This document shows, piece by piece, positions 33,508 to 44,782 of a DNA stretch of 64,000 nt. The position numbers were made by a program, and so were the translations under genes. The DNA is from Medicago truncatula. Its lineage: Eukaryota > Streptophyta > Magnoliopsida > Fabales > Fabaceae. Positions within the stretch are counted from its first letter, which is position 1, and every line of letters begins with the position of its first letter. Under the pieces are notes generated by a model. The model made no database searches. It was not told where the DNA came from and saw only the letters and a list, made by a program, of their open reading frames with translations. The stretch covers positions 53,794,091-53,858,090 of the forward strand of contig NC_053044.1 of the NCBI RefSeq assembly GCF_003473485.1, written 5' to 3'.

Positions 33508-35796
33508 TAGAATATTGAGGCTGAGGGGCAGAATAGGAATAAGGGAGAATGCCTTAGGTTTATAAAAAGAAAGGTTAGAAAGTCAGAAAAGATAATACGT
33601 GTATATTGCTTTTGGGAGAAAAAGGGAGAAAACGAGAAGTCAGAAGAGAAGAATCTTGTGAGAAGAGGAACAGTGTTGTAGAGTCCGATCATCTAATCTA
33701 AGGTAAGGGTGGGACTAACCTTCTTTAATCATGAGTATATAATTCTGAAAAAAGGGGTTTAACCTTTGTAGTTTTTGTTAGTTTTGATGTTATAGAGATT
33801 AGGGTTAGATTGAATTTAATTGTTAAAAGCGTAGGTAATCCAATGACATAGTGTACAGATTGATGTTCAGGTTGTATAATAAACATAGGAAGAGTTTTCT
33901 ATAAAATTTGGGATTTGGGTAGATGAGATTTTGGGTTTTTCGTGTGAAGTGTCGATGTTTAAGCGTTTTTGCCAATAAGTGATTATGTGAGGTTTTGGGA
34001 AATAATTATTGGGATGGTTGAGACTTGAAATTTCTGTAGATTATGATAGAGTTAAGTGTCAGGACCGTGTAGGCGAAAACGACATCAAAATCCGATTAAC
34101 GGTTTGAATTTTACGCGCGAAATGGTGAAAAACACACTTTTTGAAAAGCAGATTTCTGGACCTAATGCTGTCAAACCGTGTCACGATTTCGCAGGCTTGA
34201 CACGATTTTTGTGAATCAGATCCTTCTTATTTCACTATTTTTCACCCTTTTATGCTCTGAACCGGGTTTTGGTATAAACATGAAAGTTTTAGATAATTTT
34301 GTTAGCTTTCCAATGGCTTTGGTTTGACTTGAAAATGATTTTTGGTTTTTGAGATATGATGAAAATACTCCAAGGAGGTCTTAGTGAAATTTTATGAAAA
34401 TTCAGCATAACCATTTCTAAGTCGATCCAAAACTTATGGAATAATTCCAAACCTCAAAACTTGAAGTACTATGAGTTTAATTAAGGTGTTTAAGAGTATT
34501 TAACATATGTTGTTATGGATCTAATTTGGTTTGACGTGAATATCTTTGATTGATGAATTATTATATGAATGTATATGTTGATGAATATGATGTTGTTCAT
34601 TCATATGTTGATGAATATGATGTTATATGGTGTGGTTCATGATTGATAAATTATTATATGAATGTATATGTTGATACATATGATGTTATATGGTGTGGTT
34701 CATGATTGATAAATTATTATATGAATGTATATGTTGATACATATGATGTTATATGGTGTTGTTCATGATTGATGAATTATTATATGAATGTATATGTTGA
34801 TGAATTATGATATTATGATGCAAAGTCGTTGTTGTTGTTGTTGCCGCCGTTGTCGTCAATGTCGATAAAGTTATAAGTTGTTGTCCATGTCGTTAAAGTT
34901 GTAAGTTGTTGTCGATGTCGTTGAAGTTGTTGGTTGTTGCTGCATTTGTTGCTGAGTCCATGCATAAATATTAAAGTTGAGAGCTTGATGCTCTGGAATG
35001 TATAATCATTCATATTAAAGTAGAGGTCTTGATGCTCTGGAATGTATAACAATTCATATTAAAGTTGAGGGCTTGATGCTCTGATTGGTACCACATGCAT
35101 ATTACATTGTTAAGTTGACGCTGTCGTTGTTGCATTGTCAAGTTGATGTTGTTGTCGTTGATGTCGAGTAGTCGGTGTTGTCGTCGTGTTGATAAGTTGT
35201 CGAATTATTTTAATGAGTTGTTATTGAGAAATTATGTGAACTATTGTTGATGATGATCTGCTGTTGTTTTATGTGGATAAATTCTCTTATCTAAATTATT
35301 GTTTATTAGTATTTCTAATGATGAATAGATGTTGTCATGTGTTGTTAAATTCTTTTATAGAATTATATGCTTATTATTACTGAATGTGAAATCTCACCCC
35401 TTCTGTTTGAATGTTGCCTCTACGTGGGTAACATGCAGATAACCAGGAATAGCTGCAGATGTGAGTTGACTCTCTCTTCATCGTCTTAGGATCGCTCTGA
35501 TACGTAACAGGATGGGGATCTTGCTCTGTTTTCCATGTGTTACGTATTTTTATGATTTGTGTTGATGAACCACCTAGAATGGAATTTTAACAAGTTGTTT
35601 ATGTTGAGGCCGTTGTGCCATTACGTTGTTTAATGAATGTTTCCGCTGCAATGTAATTTGAATTGTTGACATGAGATGTTTTGAATAAATAGTAATTCTA
35701 CTCTATTTATCTTTTAAAGTAATGTGACATCCTGTTTAAATTGATTACTCTGATTATTATGTAAAAATTTTCAAGTTTGAAAAACGGGGTATTACA
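33314..35796 (+). mobile_element. Complete solo LTR, 2483 bases, with GTATG target duplication
   Basis: It runs from TGTAACGCCCGATTTTA to AACGGGGTATTACA, with TG...CA ends and a short inverted TGTAA/TTACA. The 5-base direct repeat GTATG lies at 33309-33313 and 35797-35801. No primer-binding site, polypurine tract or gag-pol frame is attached, so this is a recombination product that lost its interior. A (TA)n tract is at about 33464-33510. The interior is rich in GTTGTTGTCGATGTCG-like low-complexity sequence. It is probably from a Ty3-gypsy family judging by size, but that is inference. Confidence 0.9.
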
Positions 35797-36029
35797 GTAT
35801 GCTTGTTAGATAAAATGTTATGAAGACACTGTTAGATAAAATTCCCTCTAGTTAAAATTAAAAGTGTCTTATTCAAATAGATTTGGACTTGTTGTCTATA
35901 TGTAATCCGAGAATTATAATTTGTTGTCTACATGAAGTAACTGTTCCAATGAAATGTTATGACGTAGTCAAACGAAGGAACATACATAAATTGTGCATTG
36001 ATTAGGATAATTTGTGTCTTACTTGTAAT

Positions 36030-36350
36030 CAATCATCCATAAATTGCATTTAAACTTAATACTCAAACGAAAAAACATTTTAAACCCATTATTTTGGCTC
36101 CATGAAGGATACATGTACAATATAAATTGCTGGCAAACAATCAAGTTTAAATTGCATTTAACCTTAATAGTCAAGCGAATAAACATTTTAAAACCATGAT
36201 TTTGGCTCCATGAAGGATTATGGTACACTACAAATTAGGGGCCAAACAATAATCCATAAATTGCATTTAAACTTAATAGTCAAACAAAGAAACATTTTAA
36301 ACCATAATTTTGACCCCATGAAGATAATAACATAAATTGCATTAAAATGA
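36030..36350. repeat. Tandem repeat, about 109-base period, nearly three copies plus a stub
   Basis: AAATTGCATTTAAACTTAAT-like units start at 36041, 36149 and 36258 and share AACATTTTAAACC and TTTTGGCTCCATGAAGGAT. A shortened fourth unit begins at about 36334. No coding potential is evident. Confidence 0.88.
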
Positions 36351-37149
36351 AAAGATAATTCAAAAACATCAAATTGAAGAGTTACACGGAATCAAGTTGA
36401 AGAGATAACATAGTATCAATAATATTGCACTCACATCTATTACACGAAACTCAAGTTGAAGAGTTCTATATTGAACTCGCAATCTGTTGACAAACTTGTC
36501 CAAATGAGTTATAGGATTTGGATATAATGGAGCTGAAAAAGATCAAAGATTCAAAGAAATTAGTGCAAGTTTAAAAATATATATGAAACAAAACATAGGA
36601 GATCAAGAAAGAAGATGAAACATGACTAGATTTTGTAGTGTTATTTTTACCCTTCAAGCCCTGCAAGGCTAAGAGAGTCAATGCATCACTTTCCATTGTT
36701 AAGTCTAAACTCTTTTGACGGAAATATGATGGTAGCCGAGGACAGTGGGAATGCAATCGTTAATATACACTACTTGTTAAATGAATCGTGAAATGTTATG
36801 AGATCTACGGTTGAGATGTAAGGAGTGGTTGACTGTGTTGATTAACATTAAATGAAATCGTTAATATACATTAAAAGTTATGAGATATACGGCTGAGATG
36901 TAAGGAGTGGTTAACTGAGTTGATTAAAATTAATTACGTATTAGGGAGGGAAAATGAGGATGGATTAGGGCTAACATGATAGCTTGATAAGTCTAGCTTT
37001 TATATAAAGGATTGACATATCTACGGAGCACCTTCAAATTGTTAATTTTGGGTATAATTTTTTTTGGTCAAGGTTTTTGGGTATAATACTCACGGTTCTT
37101 AGCAACTTTAATTATCTTTAAGTTTCAATGAATTGGGAAATGGGTTTTA
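36351..37149. other. Spacer with a small direct duplication
   Basis: GAAATGTTATGAGATCTACGGTTGAGATGTAAGGAGTGGTTGACTG (from about 36789) is echoed by a close copy from about 36871, an 80-base period. I see no gene. Confidence 0.4.
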
Positions 37150-37268
37150 TACTCCATCCGGTCCTATTTATAAGAAAAAATTAACATTTAGATTCATTGA
37201 GTAATTAATCATTTATGCAATGAATCAAAAAAATCAAATATTTTTTATAAATAGGACCGGAGAGAGTA
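37150..37268. mobile_element. Stowaway MITE, 119 bases
   Basis: It starts TACTCCATCCGGTCCTATTTATAA and ends TTATAAATAGGACCGGAGAGAGTA. These are near-perfect inverted repeats with TA at both ends. The short interior is also partly self-complementary around GATTCATTG...CAATGAATC. Confidence 0.85.
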
Positions 37269-37946
37269 TTTGAATGAAGGGAATCAATACTTGCCTGAAT
37301 GAAGGTTGATTAACCAAAGGATTTCAAATTCATTTTGATGGTCCATTTCATCGAATGTTTTTTTTATTTCTCAAATGAGGGCCAATCAGTTTTAAAAGTT
37401 CCATAAGCATATGATTTAGTAGTAATCAATGATAATCCGGTGAGTAAATAAATATTTGTATTAATGATCGCCAAAAATAGATTGATTGAGGTGGTAAATA
37501 ACATGAAATCCTTAAGCATATGATTGGGAGTTTGATTTCTGATGGTTGATAGGAATGACCCATCTTAACACTTGTGTGCTCCAAAGGTTTTAACGAGATT
37601 AGTCACGACTAAGCGACAATGAAAGCGTTGTATCAATACCAAGATAACAAAAAAAAAAAATTTGTATTGTTTAATAATTATTTTTTGGGATATTTAAATT
37701 AAAGGGTTAAATATGTTTTTCATCCTTATAAAATTGAGATTTTGTATGAAAATAAGAGCAAGATTCACCGAATGAAAATAAACTAAAAAGAAGGTAACCG
37801 TTAACCACCATCTTACTTTTCTATAGCATACCTGATTTACATAGTAACACTAACCACCACCTTACTTGTCAAAATACTAAAATGAAAAAGGAAACACCAC
37901 CCTGTTTCTATTATTTCCTACTGCCAATAACCAATATACCCTTGTT
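37269..37946. other. Spacer downstream of the WRKY gene
   Basis: About 37703-37745 resembles the left end of the MITE family at 17422 and 41175. The segment nearest the WRKY stop codon (37780-37946) probably contains its 3' UTR. No gene is seen. Confidence 0.4.
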
Positions 37947-39532
37947 CTAATTCCCTCCTCCTAAGGTTAGCTCAAACACCCCCAAATCCATGCTCCCACT
38001 CCCACACCCTGAACCAGAATTATTCTCTTGCATTGGGGCTTGATTATGACGATGCTCAAACTCGTACGTTACAACCAGGATATTTGGATCATCCTTTGCT
38101 TTCTCCACCCTTTTCCTAGCTGGACAATTTTTAGACACAGTGCACCTATAATAGCCCCTGAAATAAACAAAACAAATTCAACCTTATGTATTTTTAGAAA
38201 ATAGTCAACTAAATAATCAACGGCTATAAATCAATCATCACTCACCTTGGATGTGGTGTTCCCTTAATCGGTTTGGAACCATACTTCCTCCATGAATACT
38301 CATCTGCTGGTATATCAGCAATCCTTGAACTTATGCACGGGACTCTCACTTCTCTCCTGTTCCGATTTTTCCTAAAAAAAAAATAAAATCAAAACGTTAT
38401 AATATTAATATGCCATTGTTGCTAACATGCAGTCAAAAGCAAAGAATAATGACTAAATGACAAATAAAATATGCGGGGTCAAGATTCTGTCTGTGACATT
38501 TATTTTCCTTGTCTTTTTTACAAGACAGACAGTGTCGAAAAATTCGTTTGCTGACAAACGCGAAACATAACAAATTAGAAACTCATGTTGTCGTTTTCAA
38601 GCGTGACGTGACCAATGAATGTTGACTATTAACAAATGATTCGTAAATTAATTGTACCTTTTCTGGCAGTGGCATTTCTTAGATGCGGAGGTTTTCCCAG
38701 AGACATCGCCGGAGTGACTGTGACAGCTTTTCTTCAATGTCGGCGATGAAAGAGGCGGCTTACCACCGGAGACAGCAGGGGTGAGGGTATAAGATGGACC
38801 GATTCTGCCGCTGGAAACGCTTCTATCACCGGTGATGGCGGAGGACATGAAGGATGAGTAAGATGTAAGAGGCTGTTTACCACGGGAGACAGAGGGGGTA
38901 AGGAATGGAGATAGACCTAGTCTGCCATTGGAACCACTGCCTTCGCCGGTGTAATGGCCGGTAATGGGGGAGGACATGAATGGTGTGATGGATGAAAGAG
39001 GCTGTTTACCTCGGGAGACAGCGGGGGTGGGGATGATAGATGGACATGGACCTAGCCTGCCATCGGAAACACTGCCGTCGCCGGTGATGGCGGAGGACAG
39101 GAGTGATGGAAAACTAAATGTTTCCTTGGGGATTTCTAGATCTAAGGATTTAGGGTTAGATATAAAGGTGTAAGGTTTAGTAAAATCGAGAGTTAAAGGT
39201 TGGTTATGGCTCTTGGGAGGAATTTGAATTTGAAGTGGTGGTGGTGGTGGCTGAGTAGAGGTGGAGGGAGTGGATGATTTTGGCAGCGGTTGATCAGGAG
39301 TTGCATTCGGATTGCGGCGGAAGCGAGCGTGGCCTTTACGGTTTAGTAAGTTGGATAGTTTCTTGAGTTCTGAAACAGTGATGTTGGTGAGTTGAGTGTT
39401 TTGAAGAGAGGGTTGGGGAGAGACGTTATTAGCGAAGCTGGTAAGTGAGTTTATGCTTTGTGTGGCAGTTTCTAATATTGCTTTTTCTTTTTCCTCATCC
39501 ATGTTTGGAAAATCCATCAATCTCAATGTCAT
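37947..39532 (-). CDS. Group IId WRKY transcription factor with WRKYGSK variant
   Basis: There are three exons, 39532-38658, 38371-38246 and 38157-37947, giving 403 residues. All introns are GT-AG, and the second falls in the PR|GYY position typical of this group. The N-terminal region has [18 protein letters not shown] (57-73), the HARF-containing calmodulin-binding block of group IId. The [16 protein letters not shown]...PAVSxGKxPLSS motif, single in relatives such as Arabidopsis WRKY11/17, occurs three times in tandem (about 141-184, 185-227 and 228-268). The DNA-binding domain reads WRKYGSK (319-325), not WRKYGQK, with zinc ligands C339, C345, H369 and H371 (C-x5-C-x23-H-x-H). At 403 residues it is longer than the roughly 320 of WRKY11/17, mainly because of the triplication. 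These factors bind W-boxes in defence genes; binding by this variant may differ. Confidence 0.93.
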
Positions 39533-41174
39533 TTTCTTCTACTAAAAATGGACAATGGCTGAGTTTATGTTTGATTTGTATGGAAAATGATGATGATGGG
39601 TGAGGTTAATTTATATGGAGGAGTGAGAGGCAAAAAAAATGTTTGAATATTTTTTATTTTTCTGAATAAAAAAATACAAAAGTTAGTCAATGAGTTTTTT
39701 AATTTCCTTTTATTCTACTTGATCAAAGGGTGGAGATTAATCTGATACGATTTTGTGGGGTGTTGAACTTTGAAGTGGGTCCAAAAAGCATCCTCGGGTT
39801 CTAACTTTCTCAGCGTTGAATTTCATAAAGAATGATTATCTAGAAAATCTATTACTTCCATATTGTCAAAAAGAAGAAGTAAAAATCAAATTCAATTCAA
39901 CGCGTCACTTTAATAGGATTACCGTATTTTTGTAAAGACTTCCCTTTCCTAGTCATAAGAAAGGCAGTGTTTTTAAAGAAAAAATCGAAAATGATTGTGT
40001 TTTTAATCAACTTTCTTTTTTCTTTTTTGACAGCATTGATCATATTGTAATTCTTCTTGATAACTCTCTTTGCTCTTGTTTATTGTGTAAGAAATAAAAG
40101 ATATAAATCATTAAAATTAAAGAAACGCATTAAAAATGATTATTTGTATTTGATGTCTATCAATTAGTTTTAATCCCACAAACTTACTTACTTTTAATAT
40201 TACCTCTATAATAACAATAGTACAAATGAAATTTACCTTTCTTTAAAAAAAAAATATGAAACCTTCTAAGTTTTAACGCATTCAAAAATTTATCAATATT
40301 TCTAATGAAAAAGACGCAAAATCATTAACACTGTTTTTAAAGGAAAAAAGGTCAACAATTTCTTTTTTAATAAAATGACAAGAGGAAGTACTTTCTTCCT
40401 AATACTCATTGAAAATATAATCCTGATTAGTGTTATTACAAATACTTATTTGTGATAGCTAAATGTATATTATTGGAGTAACATATTACAAAATATACTA
40501 AATTACTCAACTAAAAAAATATTTTTTTGGGTAGCTTTACAAGGCATAGCTTCGCCTCTAATTATGAGTAATTCAACGTGTAACTTTAATAAGATTATTA
40601 CTGTTCCAAGTCATAAAAAAGGAAGTATTTTTAAAGAATAATCGAAAACGATTGTGTTTCTAATCAAGTTTCTTTTTTATTTTTTGACAGCATTAATCAT
40701 TTTGTGATTCTTCATAATTACTCCCTTTAGTCTTGTTTATAAGAAACAAAAATATAAATCATCATGATTAAAGAAACACATTCCTATTTGTAGTTGATGT
40801 TCCTATATCAATTAATTTTGATTCCACAAACTTACTTGTTTTTTTTTTAAGGACAAACTTACTTGCTTTTAATATTACATCTATGATAACAATGGCACAA
40901 ATAAAATTTACATTTTCTTAAAAAAATAATATTAAAATTTACCTTCTAACATGTTTGAAAATTTATCAACGTTTCTTAAGATGAAATTTACCTTCTACCA
41001 TATTTTAAAATTTATCAATGTTTCTAATGAAAAAGACACTAATCATTAACAATTTTTTTAGATTAAAAAAAGGTTAACACTTTTTTTCTCTTGTAAAAAT
41101 TATAAGACAATATAATCATAATTAGAATTATATTTCGAAAAAAAATAACAAATACTTTTAAAAAAACTTTAAAA
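39533..41174. other. WRKY promoter and repeated spacer segment (copies A and B)
   Basis: The WRKY leader and promoter occupy the first few hundred bases. A GGTTAATTTATATGGAGG phrase at about 39604 is TATA-like for the minus strand but unproven. From 39892 a segment with AATTCAACGCGTCACTTTAA, GAAAGGCAGTGTTTTTAAAG, TCGAAAATGATTGTGTTT and TTTTTTGACAGCATT occurs (copy A, to about 40400) and is repeated from about 40566 (copy B, to about 41100). A third copy starts near 42010. Confidence 0.6.
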
Positions 41175-41440
41175 AAAGTTAAATATATTTTTAACTCATA
41201 CAAAATCATAAAATTTTAAGTTTAATCTTTAAAAAAAAAAAAATCATTTTATTCCCTATTTGTGTTCTATGGAGACTATTTTGATGGACTAAAAGTATCA
41301 ATTTTTATAAAAAAAATTATCAAAATAAAAACTATCCTCACAAGCTACAATATTACGGTAAACTAAAATTAACATTAAAATTTTATATAAATTAAACTCG
41401 AAGACTTGTGATTTTGTAGAGATTAAAAATGTGTTCAACC
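41175..41440. mobile_element. MITE, same family as 17422-17692
   Basis: It starts AAAGTTAAATATATTTTTAA and ends AGATTAAAAATGTGTTCAACC. The interior matches the 17.4 kb copy: TTCTATGGAGACTATTTTGATGGACTAAAAGTATC and ACAATATTACGGTAAACTAAAATTAACATTAAAATTTTATA, in the same order. Confidence 0.7.
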
Positions 41441-42009
41441 CAAAAAAATACTTATATTTAAGTAAATAATACCATAACCATGAAACAAAACGAATAGGAA
41501 AATTGCCATGATTTTCATCAAAACCAAGATTATATTTTTTTTTAACAAGTCAAAATGAAATTTATAACCATAAACAAGCAGTCCCAAATTTCCAATAACA
41601 CAAAGCATGTCAAAGAGACTACAAAAGATACACAATGTCAATCTGTCAAAACAAAAAACAATTAGCCAATGTCCAGATAAGTAAAAGGACTCGACCACCA
41701 CCTATGAGTGCCAAACACAAATGTGGCATGCTAAAACTAAACTAAAATTAGAAAGGCTTTCAAAGTTACCAACTTTTTTTTTTTTTTTTTGTGTCTAAAT
41801 ACACGGTATTTTTGTTTATTTATTTGTGAATTTTTTTTTTTATCACTAATTGATTGATACAATATTAAAAGTTTCAAATTGAATGAAGTTATAGTTTGAG
41901 AATTTTAAAAGCGGAAGTAGTTCTCACATTATACTACTAATAAACTATCATTATCTAGAAAATCAATTACTACTAGTATCATACTGTCAAAAATAGAAAT
42001 AGAAATCAA
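41441..42009. other. AT-rich spacer
   Basis: A T-run is at about 41771-41790. A minus-strand open frame (41435-41701) is hydrophobic and without motifs, and is treated as chance. No other feature is seen. Confidence 0.4.
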
Positions 42010-42074
42010 TTATGAGTAATTTGTCTTTTCAATGCATAAATTTAATAGCATTGCTGTATTTTTAATTTGGGTCC

Positions 42075-42248
42075 GGTTAACCGGTGCTTCCGGGACACTG
42101 GTTAAGCATACCATAGAAGATAATTATTACCACAAAAGAAAACTGTTTTTGACTTTATTATATATTAATTACCCAATTTCAATGCATTAACTACTATATA
42201 ATTTTTTTTTTCTTAACCTTAACCAGTGCCACGGGGCACCAGTTAGCA
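42075..42248. mobile_element. MITE with GGTTAACCGGTGC ends
   Basis: The left arm reads GGTTAACCGGTGCTTCCGGG and on through ACACTGGTTAAG. The right arm in reverse reads GCTAACTGGTGCCCCGTGGC and on through ACTGGTTAAG, about 32 paired bases. It interrupts copy C of the spacer repeat. Confidence 0.75.
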
Positions 42249-42364
42249 TTTTGATAAAAAGCATCGCTGTACAATGTTTTGAATCATAAGAAAGGCAGTA
42301 TTTTTAATGAAAAATCGAAAATGACTGTGTTTCTAATTGTTTCTTTTTGACAGCTTTAATTGTT

Positions 42365-43172
42365 GGGAAATTCTATGGTGAAGTTGTCAAAATGACTTCT
42401 TCGGTGAAGTAATCCTACAGCTAATAAGAACACGCTACGTGTGTTAGTTATGTCATGTTATAGTGGCGGATGCATGGTATATATTATGTACCTTGAGTCA
42501 AATTTAATTGTATTTTAGCCCTTAGATTTTTTTAATCATCGAATTAAACACTTCACTAGTATTATTGTGTTGCCTTTCCCACTATATTTATTTCTTTTCT
42601 CCTTTTTGAATTTTTCTTCCTTCTATTTCAAAAAATATTTAAATAAACCTTTTTATGATAATCCTTTTTATAAAAAAATATTTCATTATTAAAAATAAAT
42701 AAATCCAGGAAGATTATGAACATCATCACCATGTTCATACCTTCATCATCTTCTTTATTGAACAAAAAACAAAATAGCTACTCTAATTCACCTCCAAAAA
42801 TTAAAATGTCATGATTTGTGTTACGAAAGTTTCCAGATCTATGTCGTAAAATTCAGCAACATAGGCGCAAAGATAGGATGAAAGCGACGATGACAGCAGT
42901 AATCCGGCGATGGTTTAAATGTTGTCTGAACAACACACAACATTTTTTCCAAACACCTGATTTTGTGATTTAAATAGATAGAAAGGAAGAGGGGAATTAG
43001 AAGAGTATTGAAAACGAATTATAATCATCATTTTCGACCTTGAAAATAAGTACAAATAATCGGGTTCAATTTCGGGTGCCAATGATCTGAATCGGGTTTA
43101 AACGACCCGGTTGGAGGTTGAAGACGACTTCACCGAAAAAGTCAATTCCCCGACTTCTTCGTAGAAGCTCCC
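42365..43172. mobile_element. Mutator-type non-autonomous element with 9-bp target duplication
   Basis: It begins GGGAAATTCTATGGTGAAGT and ends CTTCTTCGTAGAAGCTCCC, inverted repeats of about 50 bases with mismatches, each holding a second TTCTTCGGTGAAGT-like block. TTAATTGTT is present at 42356-42364 and 43173-43181. The 9-base duplication is characteristic of Mutator-like elements. The two unoccupied homologous sites, at about 40.04 and 40.70 kb, read through without the insert. No transposase frame is seen. Confidence 0.88.
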
Positions 43173-43309
43173 TTAATTGTTTTGTGATTCTTCTTAATTA
43201 CTCCTGATTATGAAAACGATTACGCGGTCCAGAGATGACAATTAGGCTGATAAATTTAATGGATTCCCACAAACAACGACTACTAATGCCTAATGGGCAT
43301 GTGTAGGAG

Positions 43310-43865
43310 GAAGGGTTTACCCACAAAATTAAACAGGTACGAGCACTCTAGTACCTACGTTGCCCTCCACCCGCATATATACATATATAATTATTAAATT
43401 AATCTATCCTAAGTTTTAATAAATTAATTTTAACACAATGACATGTAAAACTCATTTAAAAATACTTTTTTTTTAATCTTTTTGAGACATCATTTTAAAA
43501 TAAAAACTTAAAAAATTATGAAAAATGTGTTAACTTGTGCCCTTAGGGCACATATTAAGAATTCTACTAATATAAATTATATATTGAAAATGGTGTTAAT
43601 TTATTGCTCAAAATGTTTAATATTATTATTTTTTCAATTAATTCTTACCATTAATGAAATGAAATTAATGCTTAATATGTATCCTAAGGACACAGGTTAA
43701 CAAATTATATATTTTCTATATGTCATTTCCTTTCACATTGTAGTGAACTTTTTCTTCTCTTCGTTGGAGAAAATTGGGTATACAACAACATAACGAAAAT
43801 TAGCAAAACTTGTTAACTAACAATATATATCTAACAACCTCTCAAAAAAATAAAAAAATAAAAAA

Positions 43866-43945
<80 letters not shown>

Positions 43946-44388
43946 CAAAAACCACACACACGTAAAGTAGAGCATTGTCTTGTTTGATTGGGTATAATAT
44001 TTTAGTTTGAAGAAGACATCTTAGGGTTTTTTGACTGAAAATTTGTGAAAGAAAAATCTTGTGCATGTAGTAAAAGTTAAATGATTTGAACGAAACGAAA
44101 GTTAAATAACTTCTTTAAAAAAATTAAGATAAATGACCAAATTAATACAAAATAATAGGATAAATTGAGTACGCGAGGGTTTTGCCGCTATAGTTAAAGT
44201 GTTGTTAATAGGTATAGATACAAGCGTGTAGGTACTTATATTGTACGGGTATGAGTATTAAAGTTGCTATCCATAAAAACACAAGTACGGGTATTTTTTT
44301 TAATCTATGGGTACGAGAACGAGCACTTTAGTACCCTACACATACCCTATCCATTGTTATCCCTAGCTAGTACCCACGTTGCTTCACA

Positions 44389-44438
<50 letters not shown>

Positions 44439-44735
44439 TTTTTATTAATGTATAAATAAATAAATATAATTATTCATTGAAAAATATATATAATTATAAT
44501 AAATAAAATTTAAATATTAAATTAATCAAGCCATATTTTTAATAAAATATTTTAATAATATTTTTATCTTTTGTGCACATCGTTCAAAAATAAAAACAGC
44601 AAATTATAATTCTATATTTTCTATATGTCATTTCATCTCACATTGCGTGAACTTTTTCTTCTCTTCATAGGAGAAAATTTGGTATACAGCATAATGAAAC
44701 TCACCAAAACTTGTTGACCAACAGGTTAATTAAAT
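43310..44735. repeat. Duplicated segment of about 500 bases, two copies
   Basis: Copy 1 (about 43318-43815) and copy 2 (about 44222-44735) share GAGCACTYTAGTACC, ACGTTGC...CACCCGCATATATA, TATATTTTCTATATGTCATTTC, GTGAACTTTTTCTTCTCTTC and AGGAGAAAAT-type blocks ending in AAAACTTGTTRAC. Copy 1 contains an inserted MITE at 43529-43701. Between the copies is a long (TA)n tract (about 43868-43944), and copy 2 has another at about 44394-44432. Confidence 0.75.
43529..43701. mobile_element. MITE with GTTAACYTGTGYCCTTAGG ends
   Basis: The left end GTTAACTTGTGCCCTTAGGG and the right end in reverse GTTAACCTGTGTCCTTAGGA form inverted repeats of about 35 bases. The second copy of the surrounding duplication (near 44597-44620) reads straight through, giving an empty site. 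Confidence 0.8.
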
Positions 44736-44782
44736 TTTTGGTCCTATAAATATCTGCTGTTTTGTTTTTAGTCCCTATAAAA

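Larger units (their letters stand above)
42010..43260. repeat. Third copy (C) of the spacer segment, split by two insertions
   Basis: TTTAATAGCATTGCTGTATTTTTAAT, then after the MITE AAAGCATCGCTGTAC and AAGAAAGGCAGTATTTTTAA, TCGAAAATGACTGTGTTTCT and TTTGACAGCTTTAATTG, then after the Mutator-type element TTTTGTGATTCTTCTTAATTACTCC. These line up in order with copies A (39.9 kb) and B (40.6 kb), which lack both insertions. Confidence 0.75.

Noticed and set aside
29825..35796. A single full-length LTR retrotransposon with two LTRs
   Set aside because: The second LTR has its own target duplication, the first lacks its 3' end, and only about 500 bases of tandem repeat, with no primer site or gag-pol, lie between them.
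43842..44066. Open frame rich in alternating Ile-Tyr
   Set aside because: It is produced by the (TA)n tract; similar YIYIYI frames occur at 33441 and 44264.
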